From positions 1 to 64,000 of the forward strand of contig CAKTVV010000016.1 in NCBI GenBank assembly GCA_934630515.1: a stretch of 64,000 nucleotides of DNA, read 5' to 3'. The translations under genes were made by a program, and so were the position numbers. The notes under the pieces were generated by a model. The model ran no database searches and was not told the origin of the DNA. It saw only the letters and a list, made by a program, of their open reading frames with translations. Shown here in pieces: positions 8,217 through 16,588 of this stretch. Origin of the DNA: an uncultured Eubacteriales bacterium (lineage in GTDB: Bacteria > Bacillota > Clostridia > Oscillospirales > Acutalibacteraceae). Position 1 is the stretch's first letter. The number at the start of each line of letters is the position of its first letter.

Positions 8217-8234
8217 CAGGGGAGGCGAAAGAGT

Positions 8235-9224
8235 ATGAACAAACGATATTTAGCCGATTGTCCGCCGGTGCTGCGGGAATATCTGGGATATATGGAAACC
8301 GTCAAGGGGCGCTCTGCCAATACAGTGGACGGCTATTATATTGATCTGCGCACTTTTTTTCGGTTTTTACTGACAGAGCGTGGTCTGGCGGACGGTTCAT
8401 CTGCCGAACCATCCATTCTTTCGGTGGATCTGCCGCTTTTGCGCACGGTAACATTGAATGATCTCTTCGAGTTTCTCAATTACACCCGAATGGATCGCAA
8501 CAATTCCAATGTGACCCGGGCCCGCAAGGTGTCTGCATTGCGCCAGTTTTTTCATTATCTTACCGATGTGACTCATCAGCTGGACGACGATCCGGCCAAA
8601 AATTTAAGTATGCCCAAGTTACCTGCTCGCATGCCGAAATACCTTTCCTTAGAGCAATCGATCGAACTGCTGTCATTGCCGGAGAACGCCGGAGCCTATG
8701 CTGAACGGGACTACTGCATTTTGACGCTGCTGCTGAATTGCGGGCTGCGGCGGGCGGAGCTGGCGGGCTTAAACCTCAATGATATCCGGAGCGATCATAC
8801 ACTGCGAGTCATCGGCAAGGGCAACAAGGAGCGTATTCTCTATTTGAATGAAGCCTGCCAAAAAGCACTGGAGGCCTACCTGCCGAAGCGCCCGGTGGAT
8901 GGGACCAAGGACAAACGGGCGCTGTTTTACGGACACACCAAGGACCGCATCAGTGTGCAGGGCATCCATTACATTGTAAAGGGCTATCTGAAGCAAATTC
9001 CGGGCGCCGAGGAGCTATCTGCGCACAAGCTGCGCCATACAGCTGCGACGCTCATGTACCAGCAAGGCGGCGTTGATGTGTTGGTGCTCAAGGAGATCCT
9101 GGGACATAAAAATCTGGGAACCACGCAGATCTATACGCACCTGTCCAGCAAGCAGCTGGAACAAGCCGCTGCAGCCAATCCGCTGGCACACATGACGCCT
9201 AAAAAGAAGAATAACGAAGATTGA
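8235..9224 (+). CDS. Tyrosine recombinase, XerC/XerD/XerS-like
   Basis: A 329-residue site-specific recombinase. The N-terminal SAM-like core-binding domain covers about residues 10-115. The catalytic domain shows the full set: R172 (GLRRAEL), K195, H264 and R267 (HKLRH), H291 (LGHK) and nucleophile Y300 (TQIYTHL). The start has GGAGG well placed upstream. No phage or transposon genes adjoin it, so a host role in chromosome-dimer resolution is more likely than an integrase role. The palindrome at 8187-8216 would fit a single-recombinase arrangement like XerS with its site just upstream. Whether a second Xer exists cannot be seen from this window. Confidence 0.88.
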   Translation: MNKRYLADCPPVLREYLGYMETVKGRSANTVDGYYIDLRTFFRFLLTERGLADGSSAEPSILSVDLPLLRTVTLNDLFEFLNYTRMDRNNSNVTRARKVSALRQFFHYLTDVTHQLDDDPAKNLSMPKLPARMPKYLSLEQSIELLSLPENAGAYAERDYCILTLLLNCGLRRAELAGLNLNDIRSDHTLRVIGKGNKERILYLNEACQKALEAYLPKRPVDGTKDKRALFYGHTKDRISVQGIHYIVKGYLKQIPGAEELSAHKLRHTAATLMYQQGGVDVLVLKEILGHKNLGTTQIYTHLSSKQLEQAAAANPLAHMTPKKKNNED

Positions 9225-9235
9225 CCATCGATACA

Positions 9236-9276
9236 GATCGCCCGACAAAGGAAAACAGCTCCTTTGTCGGGCGATC
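9236..9276. terminator. Bidirectional terminator between recombinase and PBP genes
   Basis: Perfect 17-base arms (9236-9252 and 9260-9276) enclose a seven-base loop between two convergent genes. The T-tract is weak on both sides. Confidence 0.65.
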
Positions 9277-9347
9277 CTGCTGTTTAAGAGATCATAGCCT
9301 GTTCCGAAGATCAAAAACGAAGAATGGTTTGCGGTATGAGTATGGTT

Positions 9348-11003
9348 TTATTTCCCCACCTGCAGCGCATATAGCTTGTTAGAAATTTCACAAAAGCATT
9401 TTGCTGCCTGTCCGCCGGTATTTTGTGCATCTTCAGCCAAAACAGTCACAACATAACGGGGTTCTTCTGCCGGAAAGTAACCGGCGAACCAGCTTTGCAC
9501 CACCGGCTTATTGCCGCCTGTCTGCCCAGTTTCCGCCGTGCCGGTCTTACCGGCGGCGGTACAAACGCTGGGGGCAGCTGCCTTTCCGGTTCCGTTTCTG
9601 ACAACCGCCTCCATCATGCGCCGCAAAGCAGAAGCGGTCGAAGCGGACAGAATTTGCTGTCCCCTGCCCTGCTGCACGTCCGTAAATGAGCCGTTTTCGT
9701 CTGCATAACCCGCCACGAGATGCACCGGCGGTAACACTCCGCCATTGGCTACCGTCGCCACCATACGGGCGATGTGCAGCGGGGAAGCCATCAAATAGCC
9801 TTGCCCGAAGGACAGATTGGCTACTGCCGCCGGTGCGCTGCGCAGCGTGGACAACTCCGGCATAACTGCCTTGGCCGCTCCCAAATCGCCTGCCAGTGTA
9901 ATTGCCTGATCAAATCCGAAATTATTTGCCATTGAATACAGCGCTTCGGCGCCTGTATCCTGCGCCAAACGAATAAAACACACGTTACAGGACTGCGCAA
10001 AAGCGCCGGTCAAATTCTGTACGCCATGACCCAGGCGGTTATGACAGTGAAAAAGCGTATCCCCTACCTTAACGCTGCCATTGCAAGTATAGGTTTCATT
10101 GGTGGAAATTCCCTGTTCTAACGCCGCCGCCATGGTGACAGTCTTAAATACCGATCCACAGTCGTATACGGCTAATGCCCGGTTGAGCAGTGCTCCGTCA
10201 TTGGATTGAATCGATGCAGCCACAGTAGACGGCTGAAATGTCGGAAAGCTCGCCATGCCACGAATGGCGCCGGTAGACGGTTCCAGCACCACGATTGCTC
10301 CCTTCGGGATAAGCTCCGCCCCTATATCTTCGATCACTGTCTGGATATCCCGGTCAAGTGTCAATACTACACCGCCTCTGGAGCGAGCGGTGGTATCGGT
10401 ACGATTTGTAGGCGCCCCTGTCAGGTACCGACCGCTGCCGTCTATCGCAAAGGCTGCAGTCGCCGCCCCGGCGTATTGATTAAGCAATTCGTCGCAAGCC
10501 AGTTCAACGCCGGCCACCCCATGCTGTCCGTCATGATCCAGATATCCGATCAGATGGGGCGCCAACAGGCGGCTGCCGACCCGCTTCGGCACCAGAAACA
10601 GCTCCAATCCAGGCATCAGCCCCACCGGCTTCTGCAATCGCACTGCCGCAGGTGTGCGATTGCTCAGCTGCGTACGCAGCTCCGTCAGCTCTGCTGCATC
10701 GGCTGCCTCCTGCACGGCAGCCAGTGCCTGTTCATCCGGGGCGACAGCGGCACGGTATTCAGTTTCTGCATTCACCAGCGGCTGCCGGTGGCAGTCATAG
10801 ATAGTACCTCGGATCGAAGCAACGGTAACCTTCCAGCTGTTTTGAGAGGTAGCGGTTTGTAAAGGCTGCAGCCTTGTCAGATAATACACCCGCCACAGCA
10901 CTCCGGAAAACAGCAGCCCTAACAACGCCAATAACCCATACATACGCTTGCGCAAAAAAATCACCGCCTTTCCGGCATTATTCCCCAGAAAGACGGTGAT
11001 CAT
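9348..11003 (-). CDS. Class B penicillin-binding protein (transpeptidase)
   Basis: A 551-residue membrane-anchored D,D-transpeptidase that crosslinks peptidoglycan outside the cell. One transmembrane segment lies at about residues 21-40. An N-terminal RGTIYD motif follows, then the transpeptidase domain. The catalytic triads are all visible: S284-VF-K287, S338-C-N340 and K486-T-G488. No PASTA domain is present. The ATG at 11003 comes just after the stop of the U32 gene (TAAATGAATG), which suggests coupled translation; start codons inside the first 20 codons cannot be excluded. It could be a division, elongation or sporulation PBP; sequence alone does not decide. Confidence 0.88.
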   Translation of the reverse strand: MITVFLGNNAGKAVIFLRKRMYGLLALLGLLFSGVLWRVYYLTRLQPLQTATSQNSWKVTVASIRGTIYDCHRQPLVNAETEYRAAVAPDEQALAAVQEAADAAELTELRTQLSNRTPAAVRLQKPVGLMPGLELFLVPKRVGSRLLAPHLIGYLDHDGQHGVAGVELACDELLNQYAGAATAAFAIDGSGRYLTGAPTNRTDTTARSRGGVVLTLDRDIQTVIEDIGAELIPKGAIVVLEPSTGAIRGMASFPTFQPSTVAASIQSNDGALLNRALAVYDCGSVFKTVTMAAALEQGISTNETYTCNGSVKVGDTLFHCHNRLGHGVQNLTGAFAQSCNVCFIRLAQDTGAEALYSMANNFGFDQAITLAGDLGAAKAVMPELSTLRSAPAAVANLSFGQGYLMASPLHIARMVATVANGGVLPPVHLVAGYADENGSFTDVQQGRGQQILSASTASALRRMMEAVVRNGTGKAAAPSVCTAAGKTGTAETGQTGGNKPVVQSWFAGYFPAEEPRYVVTVLAEDAQNTGGQAAKCFCEISNKLYALQVGK

Positions 11004-11007
11004 TCAT

Positions 11008-12243
11008 TTATTGACGCTGACTTTTATCGATCCGCAGCAGGGTTCCCGTCGGCAGTGGATGATCAAACGGTATATATACTGTCATTGTGGCGTGCGGCGC
11101 CGCTTGGATAGGTTCACGCTGGTCGTTGAGCATTGATTGGATCGTAAAGGTAAAGGGCTTTCCATCCGGCGGCAGTGCATCCGTCGTTTCGCCGACAAAA
11201 AATCGGTTCCGCTGGCTGACACGCAGCCAGCCATCCGCCCAATCCTCCACGACGGCAGCCAACTCGTAGCTGCGAATGTAGCCGCCTTGCTGCAAGTGTT
11301 GAGCGGGCATTCCATAGTAGAATCCGGTGCCGTAGGGACGGTGGCTGACCTTCATGACCTCCTGCTGCACCCATGCCTCCGGCACATAATCCTGGGCGCA
11401 CCCAGACGCCATAAACCCCTCAATCGCCTGACGATAGGCATTGGTTACGACCGCTGTATAATACGAGGATTTCGCCCGCCCCTCAATTTTGAACGACGCA
11501 ACGCCGGCATTCGCCAGATCCGCCACATGAGCGATCATATTCATGTCGTTCGCATTGAACAGATAGGTCCCGCCCTCATCCTGCTCCAAGGTCAGGGGCA
11601 TCCCCGGTCTGGTCTCCTCGACGATCTGGTATTTCCAGCGGCAGGGCTGCGCACACTCGCCATGGTTTGCGTCCCGATCAGCGAGATAGTTCGAGATCAC
11701 GCACCGCCCGGAGTAAGACATGCAGATCGCCCCGTGGACAAACGCCTCCAGCTCCAGCTGCGGGGGCGTTTGCTGCCGGATCTGCCGCACCTCTTCCAGC
11801 GACAGCTCCCGTGCCAGCACCACACGGGAAGCGCCCATCCGATACAGAGCGGTCGCTGTGGCGTGGTTGACTACGCCAAACTGGGTGGAAACGTGCAGAG
11901 CGCAGTGAGGCGCATGCACCTTTGCCAGCTCCATTGTGCCCAGATCGCTGATGATCAGTGCATCGACGCCGGTGGAATCCAGATACCGGAAATAGTCCGG
12001 CAGCTCCTCCAGATCCCGGTTGTGGGGCAAAATATTGCAGGTGACATACAGCTTCTTCCCGGCAGCGTGGGTCATGGCGACCCCTCGCTGCAGGCTTTCC
12101 CGGTCGAAGTTGGCGCATCCCATCCGCATTCCATAGGCTCGTCCGGATACATACACGGCGTCGGCCCCGAAACGCAGCGCTGCCTGCAGCCGCTCCTCAT
12201 CGCCGGCGGGCGCCAATATTTCCGGGCGTATTGTTTGATTCAT
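11008..12243 (-). CDS. U32 family protein, probable prephenate-dependent tRNA uridine hydroxylase
   Basis: A 411-residue U32 family protein. The family signature is clear: EILAPAGDEERLQAALRFGADAVY is replaced here by the start of the same fold, then EAFVHGAICMSYSGRC and GECAQPCRW supply the conserved cysteines. Characterised members (TrhP, RlhA; YrrN/YrrO in Bacillus) hydroxylate uridine in tRNA or rRNA, so peptidase is likely a misnomer. The adjacency to mltG is a common Firmicute arrangement. It is separated from mltG by a terminator hairpin and is followed immediately by the PBP gene. The RNA target is inferred from family. Confidence 0.85.
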   Translation of the reverse strand: MNQTIRPEILAPAGDEERLQAALRFGADAVYVSGRAYGMRMGCANFDRESLQRGVAMTHAAGKKLYVTCNILPHNRDLEELPDYFRYLDSTGVDALIISDLGTMELAKVHAPHCALHVSTQFGVVNHATATALYRMGASRVVLARELSLEEVRQIRQQTPPQLELEAFVHGAICMSYSGRCVISNYLADRDANHGECAQPCRWKYQIVEETRPGMPLTLEQDEGGTYLFNANDMNMIAHVADLANAGVASFKIEGRAKSSYYTAVVTNAYRQAIEGFMASGCAQDYVPEAWVQQEVMKVSHRPYGTGFYYGMPAQHLQQGGYIRSYELAAVVEDWADGWLRVSQRNRFFVGETTDALPPDGKPFTFTIQSMLNDQREPIQAAPHATMTVYIPFDHPLPTGTLLRIDKSQRQ

Positions 12244-12271
12244 GGGCAGCTTTCCCTTCGTTATATCATAA

Positions 12272-12301
12272 CAAAAGCCGGAGCAATCGCCCCGGCTTTT
12301 G
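12272..12301 (-). terminator. Rho-independent terminator after mltG
   Basis: CAAAAGCCGG and CCGGCTTTTG pair around a ten-base loop. Read leftward, the stem ends in TTTTG, right after the mltG stop at 12308. Confidence 0.75.
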
Positions 12302-12307
12302 CACGAA

Positions 12308-13609
12308 TCAGCCGTACATACCGATACGGTACTTACGGCAGGTCTTTACATGCTGAGCGTAGGTCTCATTAAAATAGGTGATGCCGGTCGTGTAGTCCGT
12401 CGCAAAGAAGTAGGCCTTTGCGTGCTCCGCCTCCTCCGACGGATTCAGAGCAGCATCGATCGCTTCTGCGCCCGGATTGTTGATGGCTCCTACCGGCAGA
12501 CCCTGCCGGGTATAGGTGTCATAAGCGGAGCTGGTAACGGTGATCCCGTTTACCTTGGGCAGCACGCTGTTCACATACAGCGTGGTGGAGTCGCATTGCA
12601 GCTTGTCAAAGCCGGAGCCGGGCGCCAGACGGTTTTGCAGCACCCGTGAAACGCCCTTCATATCCCGGCTGTTAGCGGCTTCACCCTGGATGATAGACGC
12701 CAATATGACCGTCTCATCAATGGTGTAGCCCCGTTGCTGGATGGTCTCCCGATAGGGAGCGATTTTGTTTGCAAAATTGTCCAGCATCCGCTGAATCACC
12801 GTTTTGCCGGAGCTGCCCACATAAAAATTGTAGGTATCCGGGAACAGGTATCCCTCCAGACGATAAATGCGGCCCTTGTACTCCTCACCGTCCTGATCGG
12901 TGGGAATGGCCTTCACGAAATCAAAATCGAAATCCTCATACACGACCGCCTGATAGAACTCCTCTTTTGTGCAGACCTCCTTTTCTTCCAGCAGGGCGGC
13001 GATCTTATCCACCGTATACCCCTCCGGAATGGTCACCGTCACGGTCTTCCGAGGGATGGTGGTCTGCAATGCTTCGACAATATTGGAATAGCCCATATCC
13101 GCCGACAGGGAGAACATTCCCTGCTGATATTTGCCGTCCGCCTTGCTCAGCTTGGAGTAGATACGGAAGCAAAACGGGTGGTCGATCAAGCCGTTTTGCT
13201 GCAGCAGATCGGCGATCTGGGAGGTGGATGCTCCGGCGGGCACCTCCAGATCCACTAACGTATTAGATTTGTTGATACCGGAGGAATCCAGTATGTATAT
13301 GATGACAAAGAATGCCACCAGCATCGCCAATACCACCGTAATGGCAGCATGCAGCAGCTTTTTTAAGCAGCCGCTGCCGTTTTCCTCGCTGTTCGCCGGT
13401 TCGGCAGGCTCGGCATCCGGTGCGGTCTCTGTGCTTTCTACCGTCTCTGTTGTTTTTTCTGCTCCCGGGGCGGCACTGCCTTCGGCGGGCACATCGGGAA
13501 TGTCCATGGCGATATTCTCATCCAACTGAAATTCCCGCACTTTTTTCGAGCGTGCATCCTCAGCCGTCTCCTCCGGCGTACCGGTAGCGGGAGTTTTATT
13601 TTCATCCAT
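12308..13609 (-). CDS. mltG: Endolytic murein transglycosylase
   Basis: A 433-residue membrane protein that cuts nascent glycan strands and sets their length. An acidic, Pro/Ala/Glu-rich cytoplasmic segment covers about residues 1-88, one transmembrane helix about 92-112, then a LysM-like region and the YceG catalytic domain with ASIIQGEA carrying the conserved glutamate. The start at 13609 has GAGGTG seven bases upstream and lies five bases after the 5-FCL stop; the longer open frame overlaps that gene and is rejected. It is last in the thyX operon. The long acidic N-terminal tail is more extended than in the Proteobacterial protein. Confidence 0.92.
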   Translation of the reverse strand: MDENKTPATGTPEETAEDARSKKVREFQLDENIAMDIPDVPAEGSAAPGAEKTTETVESTETAPDAEPAEPANSEENGSGCLKKLLHAAITVVLAMLVAFFVIIYILDSSGINKSNTLVDLEVPAGASTSQIADLLQQNGLIDHPFCFRIYSKLSKADGKYQQGMFSLSADMGYSNIVEALQTTIPRKTVTVTIPEGYTVDKIAALLEEKEVCTKEEFYQAVVYEDFDFDFVKAIPTDQDGEEYKGRIYRLEGYLFPDTYNFYVGSSGKTVIQRMLDNFANKIAPYRETIQQRGYTIDETVILASIIQGEAANSRDMKGVSRVLQNRLAPGSGFDKLQCDSTTLYVNSVLPKVNGITVTSSAYDTYTRQGLPVGAINNPGAEAIDAALNPSEEAEHAKAYFFATDYTTGITYFNETYAQHVKTCRKYRIGMYG

Positions 13610-13614
13610 GCCGT

Positions 13615-14217
13615 TCACCTCGTTTTTCCTGTTTTTCCTGTGCGTCGGAAATATTTTTCTGTTACCAGCAGCTCCACCGGCCGATCGAAACGTCCGTGGG
13701 GTAACGAGCGCTGCACACAGGCGCTGTAGCATATTCCGATCCGGTATCCGCCAAAGCCGGAGAGAAACCGATCGTAGTAGCCCTTACCGTATCCCAGTCG
13801 ATAGCCCTGCCAATCATAGCTGAAGGCCGGGACGATACACAGTCCGGTGGACAGATCCGTCAAAAGCTCGCAGCGCTCCGGATCCGGCTCCTGCACGCCA
13901 AAGGTGCCGGGTGCCAGATCCTCCTCCCCGTGGATATAATAAAACTCCATTTGACGGGTTCCCGGTACACACCGGGGCACCGCCACCCGCTTACCGTCCT
14001 CCAACGCCTGTCGGATGATATGGCGGGTATCCACCTCAATGGGAGTCGATACGTAGGTCAGCAGTGCAGCGCTGCGCTGATACTGCCACGAGCGGCATAC
14101 CTGCCCGGCGATGGCTGTATCCAACCGGGCTTTTTCCTCCGCCGACAAGCCTTCCCGCCACCTGCGATGCTTACGGCGCAGGGCGTCCTTTATCGGGCGA
14201 ATGTCGGTTACGGGCAT
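13615..14217 (-). CDS. 5-formyltetrahydrofolate cyclo-ligase
   Basis: A 200-residue cytoplasmic enzyme that uses ATP to convert 5-formyl-THF to 5,10-methenyl-THF. The family hallmark LGYGKGYYDRFL near residue 145 and the N-terminal basic helix KDALRRKHRRW are present. It overlaps the DJ-1 gene stop by ten bases, with GAGAGGGG before the ATG. Sitting with thyX and tmk, it fits a folate/thymidylate supply unit. ThyX consumes methylene-THF and releases THF, so folate recycling is a plausible link. Confidence 0.92.
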   Translation of the reverse strand: MPVTDIRPIKDALRRKHRRWREGLSAEEKARLDTAIAGQVCRSWQYQRSAALLTYVSTPIEVDTRHIIRQALEDGKRVAVPRCVPGTRQMEFYYIHGEEDLAPGTFGVQEPDPERCELLTDLSTGLCIVPAFSYDWQGYRLGYGKGYYDRFLSGFGGYRIGICYSACVQRSLPHGRFDRPVELLVTEKYFRRTGKTGKTR

Positions 14218-14747
14218 TGGATCCCCTCTCGGATCTGCTCTGCCAGCTCCGGGGTGGTCAGCCCTGCCACCAGCTCCAAAGCAAATTCTATTGCGACCCC
14301 GGCTCCCCGGGCGGTAGTAACGGATCCGTCGGTAACCACCGCCGCATCCGTGAGTATGGCACCGGTCAGCTCCGGCTCAAAGCCCGGATAGCAGGTAGCC
14401 CGCAGCCCTCGGAGAATTCCGGCGTGTCCCAGCACCGAGGGAGCGGCGCAGATTGCCCCAATCGGAATCTGATGCTCCGCCGCATAGTTAACAGCGGCCC
14501 GCACCCACGGTGATTCATCCAGATGCTTGGTACCGGGCATACCGCCGGGCAGCACCAATGCCTCCATGCAGGATAGCTCCGCCGCTGCCTCCGGTACATC
14601 CGCTTTTACAGGTATACCATGCGCCCCCACCGGGCAGGCAGATCCGATCCCAACGGTCTGTACCTGTAATCCGGCACGACGCAGCAGATCGACCGGCGCT
14701 AACGCCTCGACCTCCTCAAATCCGTCCGCCAATAAAACATAGATCAC
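14208..14747 (-). CDS. DJ-1/PfpI family protein
   Basis: A 179-residue member of the DJ-1/ThiJ/PfpI superfamily. The N-terminal strand IYVLLADGFEEVEAL with its glutamate and the nucleophile elbow IGAICAAP (reactive cysteine) are both intact. Starting at the GTG at 14747 gives the usual family N-terminus and has GAGGGG eight bases upstream; the ATG at 14765 lacks a ribosome site. Members act as deglycases, chaperones or glyoxalases, and the substrate here is unknown. It lies between tmk and 5-FCL in a packed operon. Confidence 0.88.
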   Translation of the reverse strand: MIYVLLADGFEEVEALAPVDLLRRAGLQVQTVGIGSACPVGAHGIPVKADVPEAAAELSCMEALVLPGGMPGTKHLDESPWVRAAVNYAAEHQIPIGAICAAPSVLGHAGILRGLRATCYPGFEPELTGAILTDAAVVTDGSVTTARGAGVAIEFALELVAGLTTPELAEQIREGIQCP

Positions 14748-14777
14748 CGTTATTTCCCCTCTCATTCGTCAGCGGTT

Positions 14778-15437
14778 TCACATCTCATCGAAAACTGCAC
14801 GGATATCCCGGTGGATCGCTTCCCGACTGCGGGGTTCCCCGTCCTGTGCGCAATCGATCACCGTCCAGCCGCAGGCGGCGGCAGCATACAGCGCTGCCCG
14901 GCGGCAATGGAGCAGATACTCCCGATCCCGTTCGTGAATATCCTTTTTGCTTTCGTCGCCGTCATAACGACAGGACAGCAGCTTTTGGGAGACCTCCGGT
15001 GGCATATCCAGAAACACCACACGATCCGGTCGGGGCAGCTCCAGCTTACCGTATTCATAGTCCCACAGCCATTCCAGAAAGCTGTCCCATTCTGTCTGCG
15101 GCAGCTTAGTCATCTGGTGGATGGCGTTGGAGGTAGTATAGCGAGCCGCCACCACCGGTATGTCCGCCCGATAGTCCTTCTCCCAAAAGCAGCGATAGCT
15201 GGCATAGCGATCCACAGCGTAAAAGGAGGAGGCGGCATAGGCGTTGACCGCCGCCGGTGTGCCGCCCAGTTCACCGGACAGGTACATCTTCACCAGTGCT
15301 GACGAGGGCTGCGCATAATCTGGAAAGCTGATCTGTCGGTAGACGATACCATCCTGCCGGAGTGTCCGATCCAACAGCTCCAGCTGAGTGGATTTCCCGC
15401 AGCCGTCCAGTCCGTCCAGCACCATCAATCTGCCCAT
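14778..15437 (-). CDS. tmk: Thymidylate kinase (dTMP kinase)
   Basis: A 219-residue P-loop kinase that phosphorylates dTMP to dTDP. The Walker A sequence is DGLDGCGKST at the N-terminus, where most Tmk have EGxDGxGKS/T. VDRYASY resembles the family's DR-containing base-binding segment. The start codon shares a base with the thyX stop (TAATG), so translation of the two is coupled. Placement directly after thyX makes the pathway logic clear: ThyX forms dTMP and Tmk activates it. Some divergence from E. coli Tmk leaves a small chance of a related deoxynucleoside kinase. Confidence 0.88.
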   Translation of the reverse strand: MGRLMVLDGLDGCGKSTQLELLDRTLRQDGIVYRQISFPDYAQPSSALVKMYLSGELGGTPAAVNAYAASSFYAVDRYASYRCFWEKDYRADIPVVAARYTTSNAIHQMTKLPQTEWDSFLEWLWDYEYGKLELPRPDRVVFLDMPPEVSQKLLSCRYDGDESKKDIHERDREYLLHCRRAALYAAAACGWTVIDCAQDGEPRSREAIHRDIRAVFDEM

Positions 15438-16216
15438 TAAGCATTCTCCTTACCGGTATCCGGCAGCTTATAGCGCTGCCGCATTTCCGCTGCCCGTCCG
15501 CAGCTCATTTTGCCCTCCGGGCAGGCGCCAGCCACACAGGAGGGACCGGCATTCTTAAACAAATGCGGCGCCACCTCTACACACAGCTGCCACATCCGCT
15601 CCGCCAACTCCCGAATCTCCCATTGTGCCCGATTGCAGCAGCGATGATGGAAGAAATTCATCAGGGAGCGGGCGTTCATCGTTAGAATCAGCTTCGTGGT
15701 GCAGGCATTCGGCAGCACAAACCGGGCGTCCTCGATGGCTTTCTTTTCCGCCGCACGCTCCGCCGCCTTTTCCTCCATTCCGGCAGCGAGAAATGCTGCC
15801 CGATGCTTGTTCTTCAGCAATGCGGTCAGGCGGTCATAGTGCGCCTGATCCTCCTCCATTGCCCGGCGATACTCCACCGCCGCCTCGGGAATCGCCTCGA
15901 TCTCCGGCGGCAATACATAGTCAAACATTTTCTCCCGCACATAACGCTGGCTCTGCACACTGTAGGATGCGATGCGATGACGTGTCAGCTGAGCCAGCAG
16001 CGAGCGGGACACACCCTCGACCCCAAAGGTAAACGAGGCGTGCTCAATGGGGCTTTCATGTCCGAGACCGGCAAGCATATCCACAAAAGCGGCTGTTTTT
16101 TCCTCTGTCAGACCGTCCATCACGGTCTCGATATCCGCCGCAGAATAGCATAGCTTAGCGGCAGCTGCCACCGTTTTTTCCGGCATGGGTGTATGAGAAA
16201 TCAGAGTAACCAGCAT
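15437..16216 (-). CDS. thyX: FAD-dependent thymidylate synthase
   Basis: A 259-residue flavoenzyme that methylates dUMP to dTMP using methylene-THF and NAD(P)H. The ThyX signature [14 protein letters not shown] is complete. HESPIEH and the C-terminal region fit the family, although the cysteine-rich tail ([12 protein letters not shown]) is notable. The start at 16216 has AAGGAGAG seven bases upstream; the longer frame to 16240 lacks one and would run into the promoter at 16240-16268. It heads a five-gene operon with tmk, DJ-1, 5-FCL and mltG. Confidence 0.95.
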   Translation of the reverse strand: MLVTLISHTPMPEKTVAAAAKLCYSAADIETVMDGLTEEKTAAFVDMLAGLGHESPIEHASFTFGVEGVSRSLLAQLTRHRIASYSVQSQRYVREKMFDYVLPPEIEAIPEAAVEYRRAMEEDQAHYDRLTALLKNKHRAAFLAAGMEEKAAERAAEKKAIEDARFVLPNACTTKLILTMNARSLMNFFHHRCCNRAQWEIRELAERMWQLCVEVAPHLFKNAGPSCVAGACPEGKMSCGRAAEMRQRYKLPDTGKENA

Positions 16217-16239
16217 GATTCCACTCTCCTTTGTGGACA

Positions 16240-16268
16240 AGTATACCAGAAAGTGCGCTTATTTTCAA
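16240..16268 (-). promoter_or_regulatory. Sigma-A-type promoter for thyX operon
   Basis: Read leftward, TTGAAA (16263-16268) and TATACT (16240-16245) are 17 bases apart, about 24 bases before the thyX start. It diverges from the pheS promoter. Confidence 0.75.
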
Positions 16269-16289
16269 CCCTAAATACAGAAAAAGCCC

Positions 16290-16318
16290 TTGCTTTTCCC
16301 GTCGATCTGTGTTATACT
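16290..16318 (+). promoter_or_regulatory. Sigma-A-type promoter for pheST
   Basis: TTGCTT (16290-16295) and TATACT (16313-16318) are 17 bases apart. Transcription near 16325 would produce a leader of about 260 bases containing the T-box. Confidence 0.75.
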
Positions 16319-16324
16319 GCATTC

Positions 16325-16575
16325 AACGCAATGAACGGGAGAGTAGACCGTCAAAACGGCCCCAGAGAGGATCGCACCTGCTGCAAGCGATCTGCCGCCG
16401 GAACGGATCGAAGTTCACCCGGGAGCGGCTGCGCCGAAACCGAAGGCTGTAAGCGCAGACGGGACACCTCCGTTATCGGGTACGAAAGTGTTTGCTTTTG
16501 CAAAAATCAGGGTGGTACCACGGAGCAGTTTCGGCTTCGTCCCTATGTCGGGGACGGAGCCTATTTTTATGCGAA
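16325..16575 (+). promoter_or_regulatory. T-box riboswitch leader of pheST (tRNA-Phe responsive)
   Basis: The canonical T-box AGGGTGGTACCACGG lies at 16509-16523. A terminator hairpin (GGCTTCGTCCC at 16533-16543 with GGGACGGAGCC at 16551-16561) is followed by TATTTTTAT. Upstream, a stem-I-like region contains GAAGTTCACC, placing a likely TTC (Phe) specifier at 16414-16416. Uncharged tRNA-Phe should pair with specifier and T-box, stabilise the antiterminator and allow pheS/pheT expression. The specifier matches the downstream enzyme. Exact 5' end is inferred from the promoter. Confidence 0.92.
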
Positions 16576-16588
16576 AGGACGAGATGAG

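Noticed and set aside
11137..12372. 411-codon open frame on the + strand
   Set aside because: Lies fully opposite the U32 gene, no ribosome site, no motifs.
16193..16588. N-terminal extension of pheS to 16193
   Set aside because: It would translate the T-box leader; the ATG at 16589 is the family start.
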